DNA from: Trametes villosa
Lineage: Eukaryota; Basidiomycota; Agaricomycetes; Polyporales; Polyporaceae
Direction: 5' to 3'
Assembly (NCBI GenBank): GCA_002964805.2
Contig: PUDQ02000001.1
Span: forward strand, 8,208,001 to 8,272,000
DNA length: 64,000 nucleotides
Numbering within the stretch: the first letter of the stretch is position 1; each line of letters begins with the position of its first letter. Below the pieces are notes generated by a model. That model did no database searches. It saw nothing but the letters and a program-made list of their open reading frames with translations, and had not been told where the DNA came from. The translations under genes and the position numbers were made by a program. Shown piece by piece: positions 33,116 through 44,764 of this stretch.

Positions 33116-34981
33116 CGCCGCGCACAGCTCCCGCAACCACCCTAGAACGCGGTCCGCGACACTCCGTGCCTTGCGCCAGCCTCCGACGTCCCGTGCACGC
33201 ACGCGCGAGTGGCGGCCACCGGCCACTCGATATCTGTATCGTTGGTTGGTACACGAATGATGCAGCTTGATGAAGTACTTACCACCAATTGCAGCTCTTC
33301 GTCGATTTGCCGTCCGTCTACGCGCGGTGTCGTATACGCGCGGTGTCGTATACGCGCGGTGTCGTATCCTCCGCCGCGCCTCCCGGGCCGCCGACCATCG
33401 CGTCTCCGAACTGCTATTCGCGCGCGCCGCCCGGCCAGCCCGCTCGCGCTCTAGTAGGCCGGCGGCTCATTTCGCACTCAGCAGGGCGGCCGCTGGCCAC
33501 CGGCACGTCTGCGAACTTGGTCAGTGCACGAATGCTACCGCTGACAAAAGTACTTACCGCGGATTTCCGCTGATTCAGACTCGCCCGCGAACACCCTGCG
33601 AACTCCCCGCCCGTTGTCCGCCACTCTCGCGCGAGCGCCCGGGAACGCGCTCTCTGTGAGGCTCGGCCTAGCGCAGCCTTTCGACGTCTTGTACACGCGC
33701 GAGTGGCGGCCGCCGGCCACGATATCTACACCGCCGGTTAGTACACAAATATCGTAACTTAGTGAGATACTTACCTCTCGCCGCAGTCCGTCGCCGACTC
33801 GCCGTCCGCCATCCGTTCCTGCGCTTGCGCGCGGTGCTGCATCGTCCGCCGTATCCGGTATGTCACGCACCTCGGGCCGCCGACCGTCGTATCTCCGAAT
33901 CGCCCGTCGTGGCGCGCAATGGCCGCCAGCGGCCTGCGCGCCTGTCGATCGGGTCGATGCGCGAACGACACATTCACTGAGCGGAGGTAACACCAAGCGT
34001 CTTCCGCCTCCGCCTTGGCCATCGTCCTCGCGGATCCACGGATCGCCGCCGTGCGGTCGCTCGCCGTGGCGCCACCTGTCGCGATGAGTACACAGCCGCG
34101 CTCGCGCCGGCCTGAGTCTTCTACGATGTTGACTGCCTTGTGCCTTGTGTACATGCCGGCCGCCGGCGTCCCGCTCGTCCATGCATGCGACAGTGGCGGC
34201 TGGCCAGCCACACATTGAGTTGTTCCGTCAGTGTGTGATCTCGAAGACAAGGGATTCGCTGACCACGTACCCACCGTCTCCGCCTTCGACCTCGCAAGCT
34301 CGCAGGTCACCGGAGCGCCGTTGCCGCGGTGTCGGCTCGCGAGCGCGCACTTGCACCTGTCAGCCCGTCCTGTGCGCCCTCCGCTCTCTCGCGCATGCGC
34401 AAGCTGTCGACGTCGCCCTCGTGCGCGTGCACGTGTGTGACGGTCGCCGGCCTTCGAGGCGTCTGCGGGCTACGTCAGCGCGGGCGGACGATACTGGCAT
34501 GTTACGAACTTTGTACCTACCGTCTCTTGTTGCTGTGTCCACTCCCGCCTCCATCCTCGGTGTGTGCTCGCCCGCCATAGTGTCCTAGCTCGCGGGGCGT
34601 TCACAGCCGCCGTCGGGCCTCAGTGGGGTTCTTCGTGATGTGTCCTGCGGGGTTCCTTGGCGGCCGGATCGGGCGGGCGGGCAATGGGTGTAGTACTTGT
34701 CCGTGTCCGTCTCCTCTTGCAGCTATGCTAACAGCTGCCGACAGCGAGAGGACATCGACCAGGGGACACAGTCTGCTTCTCTGGTGGTCATATGCTTCAT
34801 GTCGTGTTCACCGCCGACGTCCTCGATGTCAGCCTGTGGCGATGTTAATTAGTTGAGCTACTGCACAGTTCAGCAATATGCTTACCACTGAGTTGTGCAG
34901 CGTTCGTCTGGGGAAGCCTCGTGGAGAAAGGGGGGAGTGATAGTCCAGGCGATGGCGAGGGAGGGTGTTCACAAAGGTCAT
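33073..34981 (-). ncRNA. Putative spliced transcript, exon-cassette array A
   Basis: On the minus strand a series of exon-like blocks is separated by introns with strong consensus. Three introns are exactly 49 nt: 33726-33774, 33509-33557 and 33234-33282, each with a GTAAGT donor and C/T-AG end, two with CTAAC or CCAAC before it. A 52-nt intron is at 34834-34885. Alternate blocks resemble each other (those starting at about 33725 and 33233; those at 33508 and about 33935), so a two-exon module has been repeated. No single frame stays open through the blocks. A possible 5' exon begins with the ATG at 34981, but its 68-codon frame differs from unit B mainly by amino-acid-changing substitutions. 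A non-coding or decayed repetitive gene is most likely. Confidence 0.4.
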
Positions 34982-35882
34982 GCTGGTTGCTGCGGGCGGG
35001 GAGGGAGACGGTGGGAGTCACGGCGAGGCGGGACGTCTGCCAGTGGGCCGCACCTGTGAGTATGTCAGAGAGGTGACAGTCTCGCTTCTGCCTCGAATAT
35101 ATTTCTTAATTTCCGGGGAGAGCGGCGAACTCGCCTAGCTCTCCCCGCTCAGGGTCCTCCGGCTTCCCATCGCCTCAGTTTGCTTCTTGCGTAGCCCGGT
35201 TCAGTCTGAGCTGGGCTTGAGCCTGAATCGGTGCACCCTGATTGGTCTGTTTCCCCTGCATGCTCTCACATCTCACAATCGGCAGAGTCTTCTCTGCCCA
35301 CATCACTCCGCTCACATCTGCTGTGCTCACACACTCACACCCTCCATCGGACAGGGCCAGACATCCAGGACAAGGATGGCTGGGACAAGCAGGATGCCTG
35401 CATGGTCCAACCATCCTTTCTCTGCACGTCTGGCCAAGCATATTCAATATCCTAATGCAGGTGAGTGAAGCCCAGATTTATTGCAGAGACTTGAATTTGT
35501 TGGAGAGCTAGTAACCCTGCATGGTACTGGGCTACCGCCCTCACCTCTCACGCTGATCCTCTCATCACTCGCTTCGATGCGCGCCCGCATATGATTGAAT
35601 CGCCGCGCACCGGTCTGGAGTGGTGGAGGGCAAGCGAGTTGAAATAGCCGCCGCCGCCGCCGCGCCTGCAGCCAATTCAGCGCTAATATCCCAAATACGG
35701 AATGCGGTGTGGTTCGCAAGCGCTGTCGCGCCGGCTTGACCCTGCGCTGACTTTCGCACCGACCTCCACCTGGTGATGCCCTCGAAGTCGTCGCAGCGCA
35801 ATCTGAATCGAATTATATGGTGTATACACTAACAGAAATCAAGCAGTCTCTTTGGAAACCACCAACGTCGCATGCAGCACAG

Positions 35883-36688
35883 TCACAACTCGCGATCACT
35901 GCTCCAACCCGTCGCCGTCTCGATCTCCGAACCTGCCGCCCCGTCATCCGACGAAAATTCGCTTATCTCGTCCTCGGCCACCTCCGCGCCGCTCCCTGAA
36001 GGGCCGCGAGACGAGCCCGCGCCGAGAGCTCCAGCCGCAAGTGGAAACGCCAACGGCAAGGGCTGCAGCCGAAGGGGCCGCGCCTCGTCCTCATCGTCCG
36101 AGTCGTGCACAAATTTGTCGCTCTTCGGCCCGTCCTTTGGCCGCCGCAGAGGTCCGCCGTCGGGCTTGGTCACCCACCGGTAGCGCGACCGCCCGATGTC
36201 GTTGCGCCCGCCGGACTGCTTCCGGTGGACGAAGTTCTTGCCGGGGGCGACGAGCGTGGGGTCGAGCGCGGCATTCAGCTTGTCGAGGTTGGTCGCAGGG
36301 ACGAACTTGATTTCGTCCGATTTCCAGAGCGCCAGGAGCTCCTCGAGGACGTCGCAGCCGCCGACGCTGCTCAGGTTCCGAAGTGGAATCCGGTCGGGCC
36401 AGCCTTCGATCTTGAAGCCGTAGAAGATCACGCACGTCTCGGCGTAGTCCTCGATGGCGTACCACAAGCCGGCGTAAGGGTCGCCAGTGACCCCACCTTC
36501 GCAAATGGTCAGTACAGCGGAGTTCTGCAGGGAATGCACGCAAGCTTACCAAACTTGCCATCGATCAGGTCTCGCGCCGCCGTCCGCAGCTTCGTACGCC
36601 TGCTCGGTCGCTTTGACGCAGCAGTCCGCAGTGCGGCGGCCGCTGTCGGGTCGGCGTGCACGCGGGAGGCTTTGACGGTCCTCGGCAT
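35883..36688 (-). CDS. Conserved protein of unknown function, unit A
   Basis: The start is the ATG at 36688 (MPRTVKASRVHADPTAAAAL), a TATAAA box lies about 105 bases upstream, and the stop is at 35883-35885. One intron near 36500-36545 is needed: GTAAGC donor after LIDGKF, acceptor at or before GGVTGDPYAGLW. The rest reads WYAIEDYAETCVIFYGFKIEGWPDRIPL, LEELLALWKSDEIKFVPAT, then a basic stretch with SRYRWVTKPDGGPLRRPKDGP and an acidic/serine tail ending WSSDREL. The IEGWP-type block resembles short proteins found repeatedly in mushroom genomes, sometimes near transposons, but I cannot assign a domain. Most differences from the unit B copy are synonymous, which argues for a real protein under constraint. 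Confidence 0.6.
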
Positions 36689-39600
36689 GAGGTGGTGAGC
36701 GGTACGAGGGCGTAGATCAGAAGTTGTGCAGCGAATGAGGACGAGGGATGGCGGGAGACGTCGTGGTACGCTCTCATTTCCCCTCGCCCACTCTTTATAC
36801 CCTGCGTGCGTCTGCTACTCACTCTACACATTGGGACAGTCTGCGCGTTTGTGTCCAGTAAGTCGATCGCGGCTCGAGCGGCCTGAAGCACAAACGGCGC
36901 CACCAATGCGCATGCCGTGAGCAACTCCGCGAGTCAAGCTGCACGGCCGGTAACTTCAGTCTTGGCTCGGATATCCCACTCGTACACGTAACTTCCCCGC
37001 AGCGGACTACGACACCGAACATTGAGCGCCGTGCGTACGATATCCGGTGGCAGTCCAACCTCACTGCGCTCCTCACGCAATGGTCTACAGGGTCGCAAGG
37101 CGGCAGACATGGCCGCGCGAATCCGCAAGCGTAAACGGTGCCTCCAAGTGCACGGTCCCGTGCACTTTACGCTTGCCTTTAGTCTCATCTGCGCCGGCTA
37201 CCCGCGCGCACGGAGTGAGTAGTAAATATAGGACAAACACCACGGGCATAGTACTACTATACACACTTGTGGCAGGTGGACAAGCCGTGCTACGGTGCAC
37301 ACAAATAAGGCCGACTTCAACGGTCGACACCGGTTGAGGACGAGGGTGGCGCTCTGGATCTGCAGGCAAAATGTCATGGCGTCGGGCGGCGTAGATCGAG
37401 CAAGGCCGGAAATCTTTGACTGAGGCAACACGGTGTTCGCGTCGCGGCGCGTGAGTCACAAGATGTAAATACCAAACCATGAAGTGTTCCGTGCGTCGAC
37501 TGACTTTGACTCGTGCAGGTTCGCTTCGGATTGAACCCCAGAACATACTGCACCGCCTGCGGTGCTTAGATACGATGTGCGCAGAGTTTCCCAATCCGAG
37601 GGGGATACTCGGGGCTGGCGCGACGTAGAGACTGCACAATGCAGCTCTGAATCCGGTGGGAAGCGCACCGCTTCCTCGCGCGCCGTGGCTGGAGCGGGCA
37701 TGCGCATGCGCAGGAGGAGGTCGAATACTGAACCCATACCTTCCGTGGTTGCGACTTCGCGAGCTACCGAAGACGTCGGCTGCATCTCGCGGCCCATCGT
37801 GATGTGCAGGGCACGGTCTGACATCGTCCGAGGTATGCGAAGTGTTTCATAAATGTATATCAGTCACGGTGCCCCGCCGGAGAACGCGTAGACATGTAAA
37901 CAGGGAGTAGACGCGGTCTGAGAGTTCGGACATGCGACATCACTCATGCGACAGAGAAATCATCAGAGATACGGGAGACTTGGAGACAGGAACTAGCGGT
38001 GTACCTATGTCTCGCTGTCGTGCGTACTCGCTGCACCGAGTTTCGAGCGTAATGGGATTTGGGCACGACGACCGGTCCACTGCACTAGTTGCGCGCCCGC
38101 GCAGGTCTTCGCGGGGTTGCTTTGCTCATTCCGTATTCCGCACCACACTGCAGGACTCGTTGTGTTTGTGGTGCAGCCGTTTGCCTGTTGCACACGCCGC
38201 CCGTCCATCTTCTCGCGAAAGCCTCGAGCGAGGCGCGGGCATGCGCGCTGTGTGTGCAATTTCGCTTGAGGAGGTATCCTGAATCAGCACACCGGCGGCC
38301 CTGGCGCAGACGAACTGTCATGCTCGGGTCGCTCTCATGCTCTGTACCCGTCCCCGAAGAACGAAGAACGAGCACGACGCAGGCCCGGAAGCCGGATACC
38401 GCCACTCGAATGCCCCGGCCCCGTTCGGACATGAACAAAGTGTTTGACGGCGGATGCTACACGAAGATACATGGCGAACCTGGACTGGGCGCGCATGTTC
38501 GCGCCGGACGGCTACTTTACCGATCGGAACCCAGGACTCGGAGCAGGGCGCGGGACGGCGAGTGGATATGCAACCGCGCGAGAGCGGGATGTTCCCAGAA
38601 CCCGGGGCGGCGGAGATGTCCCAGACGAAGTGATTTCCGAGCGAGACAGACGGCGGGGAGCCAGACCCTCGCATGCCCGCTGCACCTGCGCTGACGCCCG
38701 ACAAGCAATGCTCGCTGGATGACGGCCCGAACGGTGAGTATGTGCGCTCGCGTAAACGGGCGGACTTTGCGCACCAGCACGGGAGCCTCGCGGTGGGCAG
38801 TCGGCAGGAGACGGGCAGCGGGCGGTACAACATGCGGAGAGGGAGCTGCATTCGCATCTTGACCGCGGGGGCTTTGTTGCGAGCGGGCTTCGAAGTTGCG
38901 GACGACCTTCGTCTCGGGCGAACGCACGGAGAGCGCAAGCGCGAGGGGTACGCCGCGGCGCAGGTATACTACTGTCGACCATTCGCCTCCTTCCGTCGCC
39001 CGTGGTTCTGTGCAGACGTCGAGTTGTCGTCCGTCTCGCTGCGTAGGGGGCGCCCGGACTCGTTCCAGTACTGCACAAACCGCCGCCGGCATCCACACTA
39101 CGCGAACGGTCTGTCCGCTCGACGAGAGGGTGTGTATTGCGATAGAGAGCCCCCTGCTACAGTACACGATGAGCCTCGTGAACGGCTCGACGGCGCGGCC
39201 GCACGCCTGTTGCACACCATCTTCGCGACGTCCGCATCCGGCCCTTGCTCGGCGTAACACACGCCGTACGAGTCGATGCCCGACGGCGCAACGGAACTTA
39301 CCTCCCCCGCACCCGCAGGACGCGCCGGCGATGCAGGGCTGCACGGCGGCGTGGGCTTGACGCAGATACGCCGACCGCATCGCATCACGTTGCACGCCGA
39401 GTCTCGTCCGTCGACCATCGAGACGGCACACTCTGGGCAGAGCCCCCGCGTCGAGGGGCTGACGGCAGTGGCGGCGCGGCGTGCAGCGCCAATCCCGATC
39501 CTCGATCCTCCACACACGACGCACACCCGGCTAGCGACGCGGAAGAGTGGGTCCGGGGCGCCGCACAGCTTCGTACGACACTCGGCTGTGCGGCGTCGCT

Positions 39601-40550
39601 TCGTGCTTCGAGCGCGGAGATGCAGAGCGCGTGCGGATGACACATGCCCGGCGTGGCGTGGCGTGTCGCGGCGGACGCGGACACGGAGAGTCTGGACGAG
39701 GGAGACGGCGACTCGGGAGGCGGCGGAGAGGCAGGGAAGCGGTGGTCCGTGCGGCCGCGGGGGCGCATAAAGCGTGCAGCGTCCGGAGAGGACGCCAGTC
39801 GTGCCCCTCTGCTCTACTCCAACGTCTAGTCTGCCGTCTGGTCGTCCATCCACGCTCACCCGGCTCGTGTGGCTGCCAGGAGCATATTGTGTGGTGAGCG
39901 GCCGCGTGCTCTCGGATGGTATCCCGACTCACCTAGTTTTGCAGGAGCCCGGCGCCGCATCCGTCGACGTACGCCCGTCCTCCAGCTCCCTTCGTGCGCC
40001 GCCCAGGTGCGAGCCGCGTACGAGAGCGGTGCGCAAAGCGCGGATCGGTCGACCGCGCAGAACACGCTCTGCCTCGGTGCAGGGTTTGACGTCGTCCACC
40101 GACGCGTCCCGTCCCCGCAGCAGCGTCTGCGGAGCTCCTACTCACCCGCCATAGTCCGTAGCACAGACGCCATGCGCCGTGCACACCGCCGGCGGCCGCG
40201 GTGGCTCGTCCCGGCTGCGAGGCAGCGGGCCTGAGAACGTGTCCTCGCCTCGCATCCGCTTTTCGAACCGCCCGGTCGCGCTCGATGCGTATTTACACGC
40301 CCCGTACGCCGTACACAGTAGCACAGGTGCCGTACACGGCACCGGCGGCCGTCACGCCGAGTGCGAGGGCTCCGGGCTGGCGCAGCGCGCTCAAAAACGC
40401 GCACTCCACCTCGCGCGCGATTTCCAAACCGCGCGAACACGCTCAATACCTGCACGGAACGTTAGCACGAGTGCACGGGCACGCCCGTGCCAAACGGCGC
40501 GGCCATCGAGCACTAGGGCGAGCCGTGACAGCCGTCCCACCGCCCGCGCC
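36689..40550. other. Gene-poor part of unit A
   Basis: This begins with the TATA-bearing promoter of the small minus-strand gene. The rest is GC-rich with overlapping open frames on both strands whose ends are not kept in unit B, so I do not call genes. Several minus-strand donor-like sites (GTAAGT or GTGAGT, for example near 39293 and 39930) suggest further spliced minus-strand transcripts, which I could not assemble. Confidence 0.4.
36793..36800 (-). promoter_or_regulatory. TATA box of the small minus-strand gene, unit A
   Basis: GTATAAAG on the minus strand lies about 105 bases upstream of the ATG at 36688. It is kept at the same distance in unit B (about 49410-49418). Confidence 0.5.
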
Positions 40551-41474
40551 CATGAAATCGCCCAAAGTGCCCCGAAAATTTTCTCCTCCGACAGCGCTGA
40601 TACTTGCAGCGCTGGCGCCCCCTGGTGCAAGGAGCCCTGCAATCGCGTTTTCGCGCGCGTGTGGGGCGCATTGCGGGCGCGGCGCGGCGTTTTGGGGGTG
40701 TTCGCGGCCGGATCGACGGACAGCGCGCGGGGTATCGCCCACGCGCGCTGTCCGGAGACGGAATATGCTTGTAGGAGTGCGCGGGGGTGTTTCTGCGAAG
40801 TTGCGCGACGAAAGGGCGCGGGACGGCATGTCGGCGCGGGCGGTGTCCCGGACGCGCCCATGAAATCGCGCGAAACGACGCGAAAATTTTCTCGTCGGAT
40901 CGCGCTGAAACTTGCTGGGCGTACGCGAAATGGTTCATGGAAGCTCACTGTCGTGTTTGCCAACGCGTCCGGGGGGTGCTGCGAGCGGTACGCGGCGATC
41001 TTGGGCCCGTTCGCGTTCGCCGGCCGCACCCCGCCCTCACATCCGCCCGGCCGCGCTCTCCCGCGGCAGCACACCATAAAGGAAGCACTCACCAGTGTGC
41101 CTGCCAACTTTCGCGCCCGCCGGGCAAGGGACCGTCGGGGGACGCGTGTTTCGCTCGGCCGCGCCCCATGAAATCGCGCAAAGTCGACGGAATTTTTTTG
41201 GCGCGGACCGAGCTGAAATGCGGTGGGTGTATGCGCCGTGGTCCATGGAAGCCGCGCGTCGTGTTTGCGAGGCGCGACGGGCCGGTGGACAGGCATGGAG
41301 ACGTCATTTATCGACGGGCGGGGCCGAAAGCGGGGCGGCGTGCAGCGCGGGGACGGCGTCCGGGGCGCTTCTGCGCAATCGCGCGGGAGATATGGGGGTA
41401 CGGGGTGAGCGTAGCACGCGTTTGGGGGCGGGGCTCGGCCGTCGTGTGCGTCGCGAGGGCTCGGCCGGGTGGAC
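40551..41474. repeat. Three 308-bp direct repeats, unit A
   Basis: The motif CATGAAATCGC followed by a CGAAAATTTT-type block recurs at 40551, 40859 and 41167, a constant 308-bp period. Each copy also carries a later ATGG..GCGT..GTGTTTGC segment. Copies are diverged from one another but the spacing is exact. The same arrangement is in unit B. No coding role is evident. Confidence 0.65.
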
Positions 41475-41575
41475 TGTGAAGTGCGTGCCGTGAGCGCGAT
41501 TCGCGCTCGGAGAGGCTGAGAACTTACCTGAGGCTGGAGTACATCTCGTAGTAGCTATCTGTGCAAAGAACGGAG

Positions 41576-42617
41576 GTGTTTGCGCAGTCGAGGCGGTTGG
41601 AGAGCGAAGGGAAGGCGGCGGAGACTTGGCCGGCGGCCAGGCGCCGTTCCCGGCGAACGACGTCGACGGCGCCTTTGCGCGTGCACCAGCGCCATCGTCC
41701 AGGGCTGGCGTACGTCCGGCAAGCGTCAGGAACGCGGGGCGAGCGCGCGAACGCAGGGGCTTGAGTGTTCTCCGAGACTGGACGCACGGGCTGCCTCCCG
41801 GAGCTCGCGGAACGCGGTCATGATAGCCGGTTTTGGCGAGAGCGCATACAGCCGGCGTGCACTATCAGAGTGCACGTTGTTGAGGGCGTGCGCGGGCAGC
41901 TGGGACGCGGAGATTGACGGATTAGTGCGCGGGACGACCGTGTTCAGGCACTGGTAAGCGCATTTCGCATCGGGACGGGCTGGAAACTGACCAGAATATG
42001 TATCAGCACGCCCCCGACCTTGCACTACACGCCGCACGCCGCCCGATGACGGGAGGGAGCTGGAGGGAGTGCTTGAGCATCGACGCCGTTCCGAGCGTGG
42101 GCCTTGTCCGGCGGCCTCAGGATGTGGCAGGCGCCATCTTGTAACGTACCAGAACGTCCTCTGCAAGTTTGGCGAGGGGGCGTCGAGAACTACGGCGGGT
42201 GCAAGAGGAGCACGCTGTGCGAGGGGGCGCCGACCGCGATTCGCAGCGGGCAGAGCTGCTCGAACGCGAGCGAGACCGCGCGCCGGGGAGACAGGAGAGA
42301 ATGGCGAGCAGTGGGCCTGAGCACGGGCAGCCAAGGGACAGGCGAGGGACAGGCGAGGGAGAGCAGCGCGCGAGAGGCGACATGGCAGAGAGGCAGATCG
42401 CATATCTGGGCGCGATCTGCCAGCGACGTCATCGCGAGCGCACGGAGGTCTACCAGCTCGAGCCAGCTACGGGCGCGCGCCTATTGGCGTGTGCCGCGCG
42501 GTCATGGAACTCGCCGCAGTCCGTCTGAGTCCATGTGCGCGCCGGTTCCGACGTCAGTGATACACCCACAGCCGCTATATTAGAGTCAGCCTTGGGAAAC
42601 GGCGCGCAAACGTCCTC
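41576..42617. repeat. Tract identical between units B and C upstream regions
   Basis: These 1,042 bases match 54080-55121 without a difference that I can see, bounded by single mismatches (41575/54079 and 42618/55122). The tract includes the carboxypeptidase promoter and stops 16 bases before the ATG. Sequence on either side is diverged. Confidence 0.75.
42576..42582 (+). promoter_or_regulatory. TATA-like element, carboxypeptidase B
   Basis: TATATTA 52-58 bases before the ATG at 42634, in the same place as in copies A and C, preceded by the shared ACGTCAGTGATACACC block. Confidence 0.5.
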
Positions 42618-42633
42618 CCCTCTATCGCCCGCC

Positions 42634-44764
42634 ATGCTGTTCTCGACTCTGGCTAGCTTGGCGGTGCTGACGTGCGGCGCGTTCGCGCGCTCGCAGGCAC
42701 CGTTCCAGTTCGACGCGACCGCGGCGGCTGGGAACGCTGTGAACCCGCTGCCAGTTGGGACGTTCAGCTCTCCGGGAAACCTGACTTTGTCATCTGTTGC
42801 GGCACGCGATGAGTACACCGCGTTCGCGCACCCCCGCTTTCCGGCGCACCGCGTTCGGGTCAAGAAGAGCGACTTCTGCGATCCTACTGTCAAGTGAGTA
42901 TGCAAGTGGAATGCCATGATATAACTTCGCGCTACCAAACGAGTGCTGACTATGCGACAGTGTGTATACAGGTTATCTGGACGTTGACTATGGCGCAAAG
43001 CACCTGTTCTTCTACTTCTTCGAGAGCCGCCGCGACCCTGCAAACGGTGAGATCGACGGCCTCACACACACGCCCCTTACCGCATGCAAGGGAAGTCTGG
43101 TGATGCTAATGACTATACTATCTAGATGATGTTATGATGTGGATTAACGGAGGTATGCGTGAACACGCTTCCCTATGACCGCGAAACTCACGGCCGCATC
43201 CAGGTCCCGGGTGTTCGTCCTCCATGGGCCTACTCATGGAGCTCGGCCCGTGCAGCATCGACATGCACAACAAGTCCAGCAACGGCACCATCTGGAACCC
43301 GTACTCCTGGAACGCAAAGGCCAACATCTTCTTCCTCGACCAGCCGTCCGTGTCTCCCTCACCTGCACTGTGGCGTGCACGCTAACGCGTAATTGGGTTT
43401 GTGCAGTGTGGGCGTGGGCTTCTCGTACGCGGACTTCGGCGAGACTGTCGAGACAACGGAGGATGCGGCGAAGAACATCCATGCCTTCCTGACGATCTTC
43501 TTCGAGACGTTCTCAGACTTTAAGGGCCGCGCGCTGCACCTCGCCGGCGAATCATACGGGGTAAGCATCCTTGGACGTCTCTTATTTCGTATCGGCCTGG
43601 AATTAAAGTCTGGGTGACTAGGGTCGCTACCTCCCGACCTTCGCCAGCTACGTCTACGACCAGAACCAGGTCGCGAAAGTGGAGGGGCGAGAGACGCTCA
43701 ACCTGACGAGCGTCCTCATTGGTAACGGCATCACTGACTTCTCGACGTATGTCCTATAAGAACGGGATCACCACCGTCGATGCTGACATCTGCGCCACAG
43801 CCTTTATGCTGGAAGGTACGAAGTGGAGTGCGGGACGGCGTCCTTGGACGTCCCGTTCCAGAAAATCAGCACCTGTGTGAAGATGAAGACCGCAGTGAGT
43901 ACTGCGATCTGTATATGCGTTAGATCGCAGAGAGATGCTAATAGCGAGCGATGTCAGCTCCCACGTTGTGAGAAGGGGCTACAGGACAATTGTGTCGACC
44001 GCTTCGACGCAATTGACTGCAGGGCCGCAGTCAACTTCTGCGAGTCCGAAGTCAGCGGCGCGTTTGAGACCAGCGGTGAGTTTCGTGTAGCCTTCGGCCA
44101 GGAGTTCGTAGTCTAACGCTCTATTATCCTGTAGGACGCAACTTCTACGATATCTCCAAGGTAAGTCAACACGCACGTATCCCTACTTCTGCGACTAACC
44201 TCACACCCCCTACAGGACTGCCTCGGGAACGGCGACCTCTGCTACCTCGAGTCCGCCGTAATCAAAGACTACCTCAACCAGCCCTCCACGCGCGCCCTCC
44301 TCGGCGTCGAGTCCCCCTCGAACTTCACCGCCTGCAACATGGACGTGAACCGCGCCTTCAGCGCGCGCCTCGACAAGTACGCCGTGCCCGCGCACTTCCA
44401 CGTCGCGGGCCTGCTCGAGCGCGGCGTGCGCGTGCTCGTCTACGCGGGCACGTACGACTGGCAGTGCAACTGGGCCGCGAACCGCCGCTGGCTGGAGAAG
44501 CTTGAGTGGGCGGGCGCCGCCCGCTATGCCGCCGCGGACTTCCGCGACTGGGCGGTCGAGGGGAGGAAGGCGGGCGAGACGAAGAGCGCGGGGCCGTTGA
44601 CGTTTGCGACGGTGCGCGGGGCGGGGCATATGATGAGTGTTCCCCTTCTTTGCTTCGTATGGAGGTGTGGGGCTGACGGGTTGTTCGGCCAGCACGTACC
44701 GTTCGACAAGCCCGCAGAGGCGCAGGCGATGGTCTCGCGCTGGCTCGCACAGAAGGATCTGTGA
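42634..44764 (+). CDS. Secreted serine carboxypeptidase S10, copy B
   Basis: This copy appears complete. It starts with a signal peptide ([18 protein letters not shown]), followed by [15 protein letters not shown] and a propeptide-like region. [20 protein letters not shown] comes next across intron 1, then INGGPGCSS (oxyanion region), [30 protein letters not shown] (catalytic Ser), [16 protein letters not shown], several Cys-rich segments ([29 protein letters not shown]), [22 protein letters not shown] (catalytic Asp) and GAGHM (catalytic His). Removing an AT-AC intron at 44633-44695 gives GAGHMVPFDKP, the family sequence; without removal, the product would carry 21 extra residues next to the active-site His. 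N-glycosylation sites (for example NKSSNGT, NLTS, NFT) fit secretion. It is probably an extracellular acid peptidase for protein nutrition. Confidence 0.9.

Larger units (their letters stand above)
29512..42473. repeat. Segmental tandem repeat, unit A
   Basis: This is the first of three tandem units, about 12.96 kb. Order in the unit: carboxypeptidase (+), minus-strand exon-cassette array, small minus-strand gene, gene-poor stretch, three 308-bp repeats, carboxypeptidase upstream region. Homology to unit B is clear along the whole length, with scattered substitutions and small indels. Unit A is longer partly because of the 295-bp insertion at 29717-30011. The left edge is where similarity to 42474 and 54978 begins. 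Confidence 0.85.

Noticed and set aside
33335..33370. Three short TACGCGCGGTGTCG repeats taken for a CRISPR-like array
   Set aside because: There are no spacers; it is a simple tandem repeat that has one unit in unit B, and the genome is eukaryotic.
38517..39524. 335-codon minus-strand frame in unit A
   Set aside because: The matching region of unit B has the frame broken at different points, so it is not maintained.
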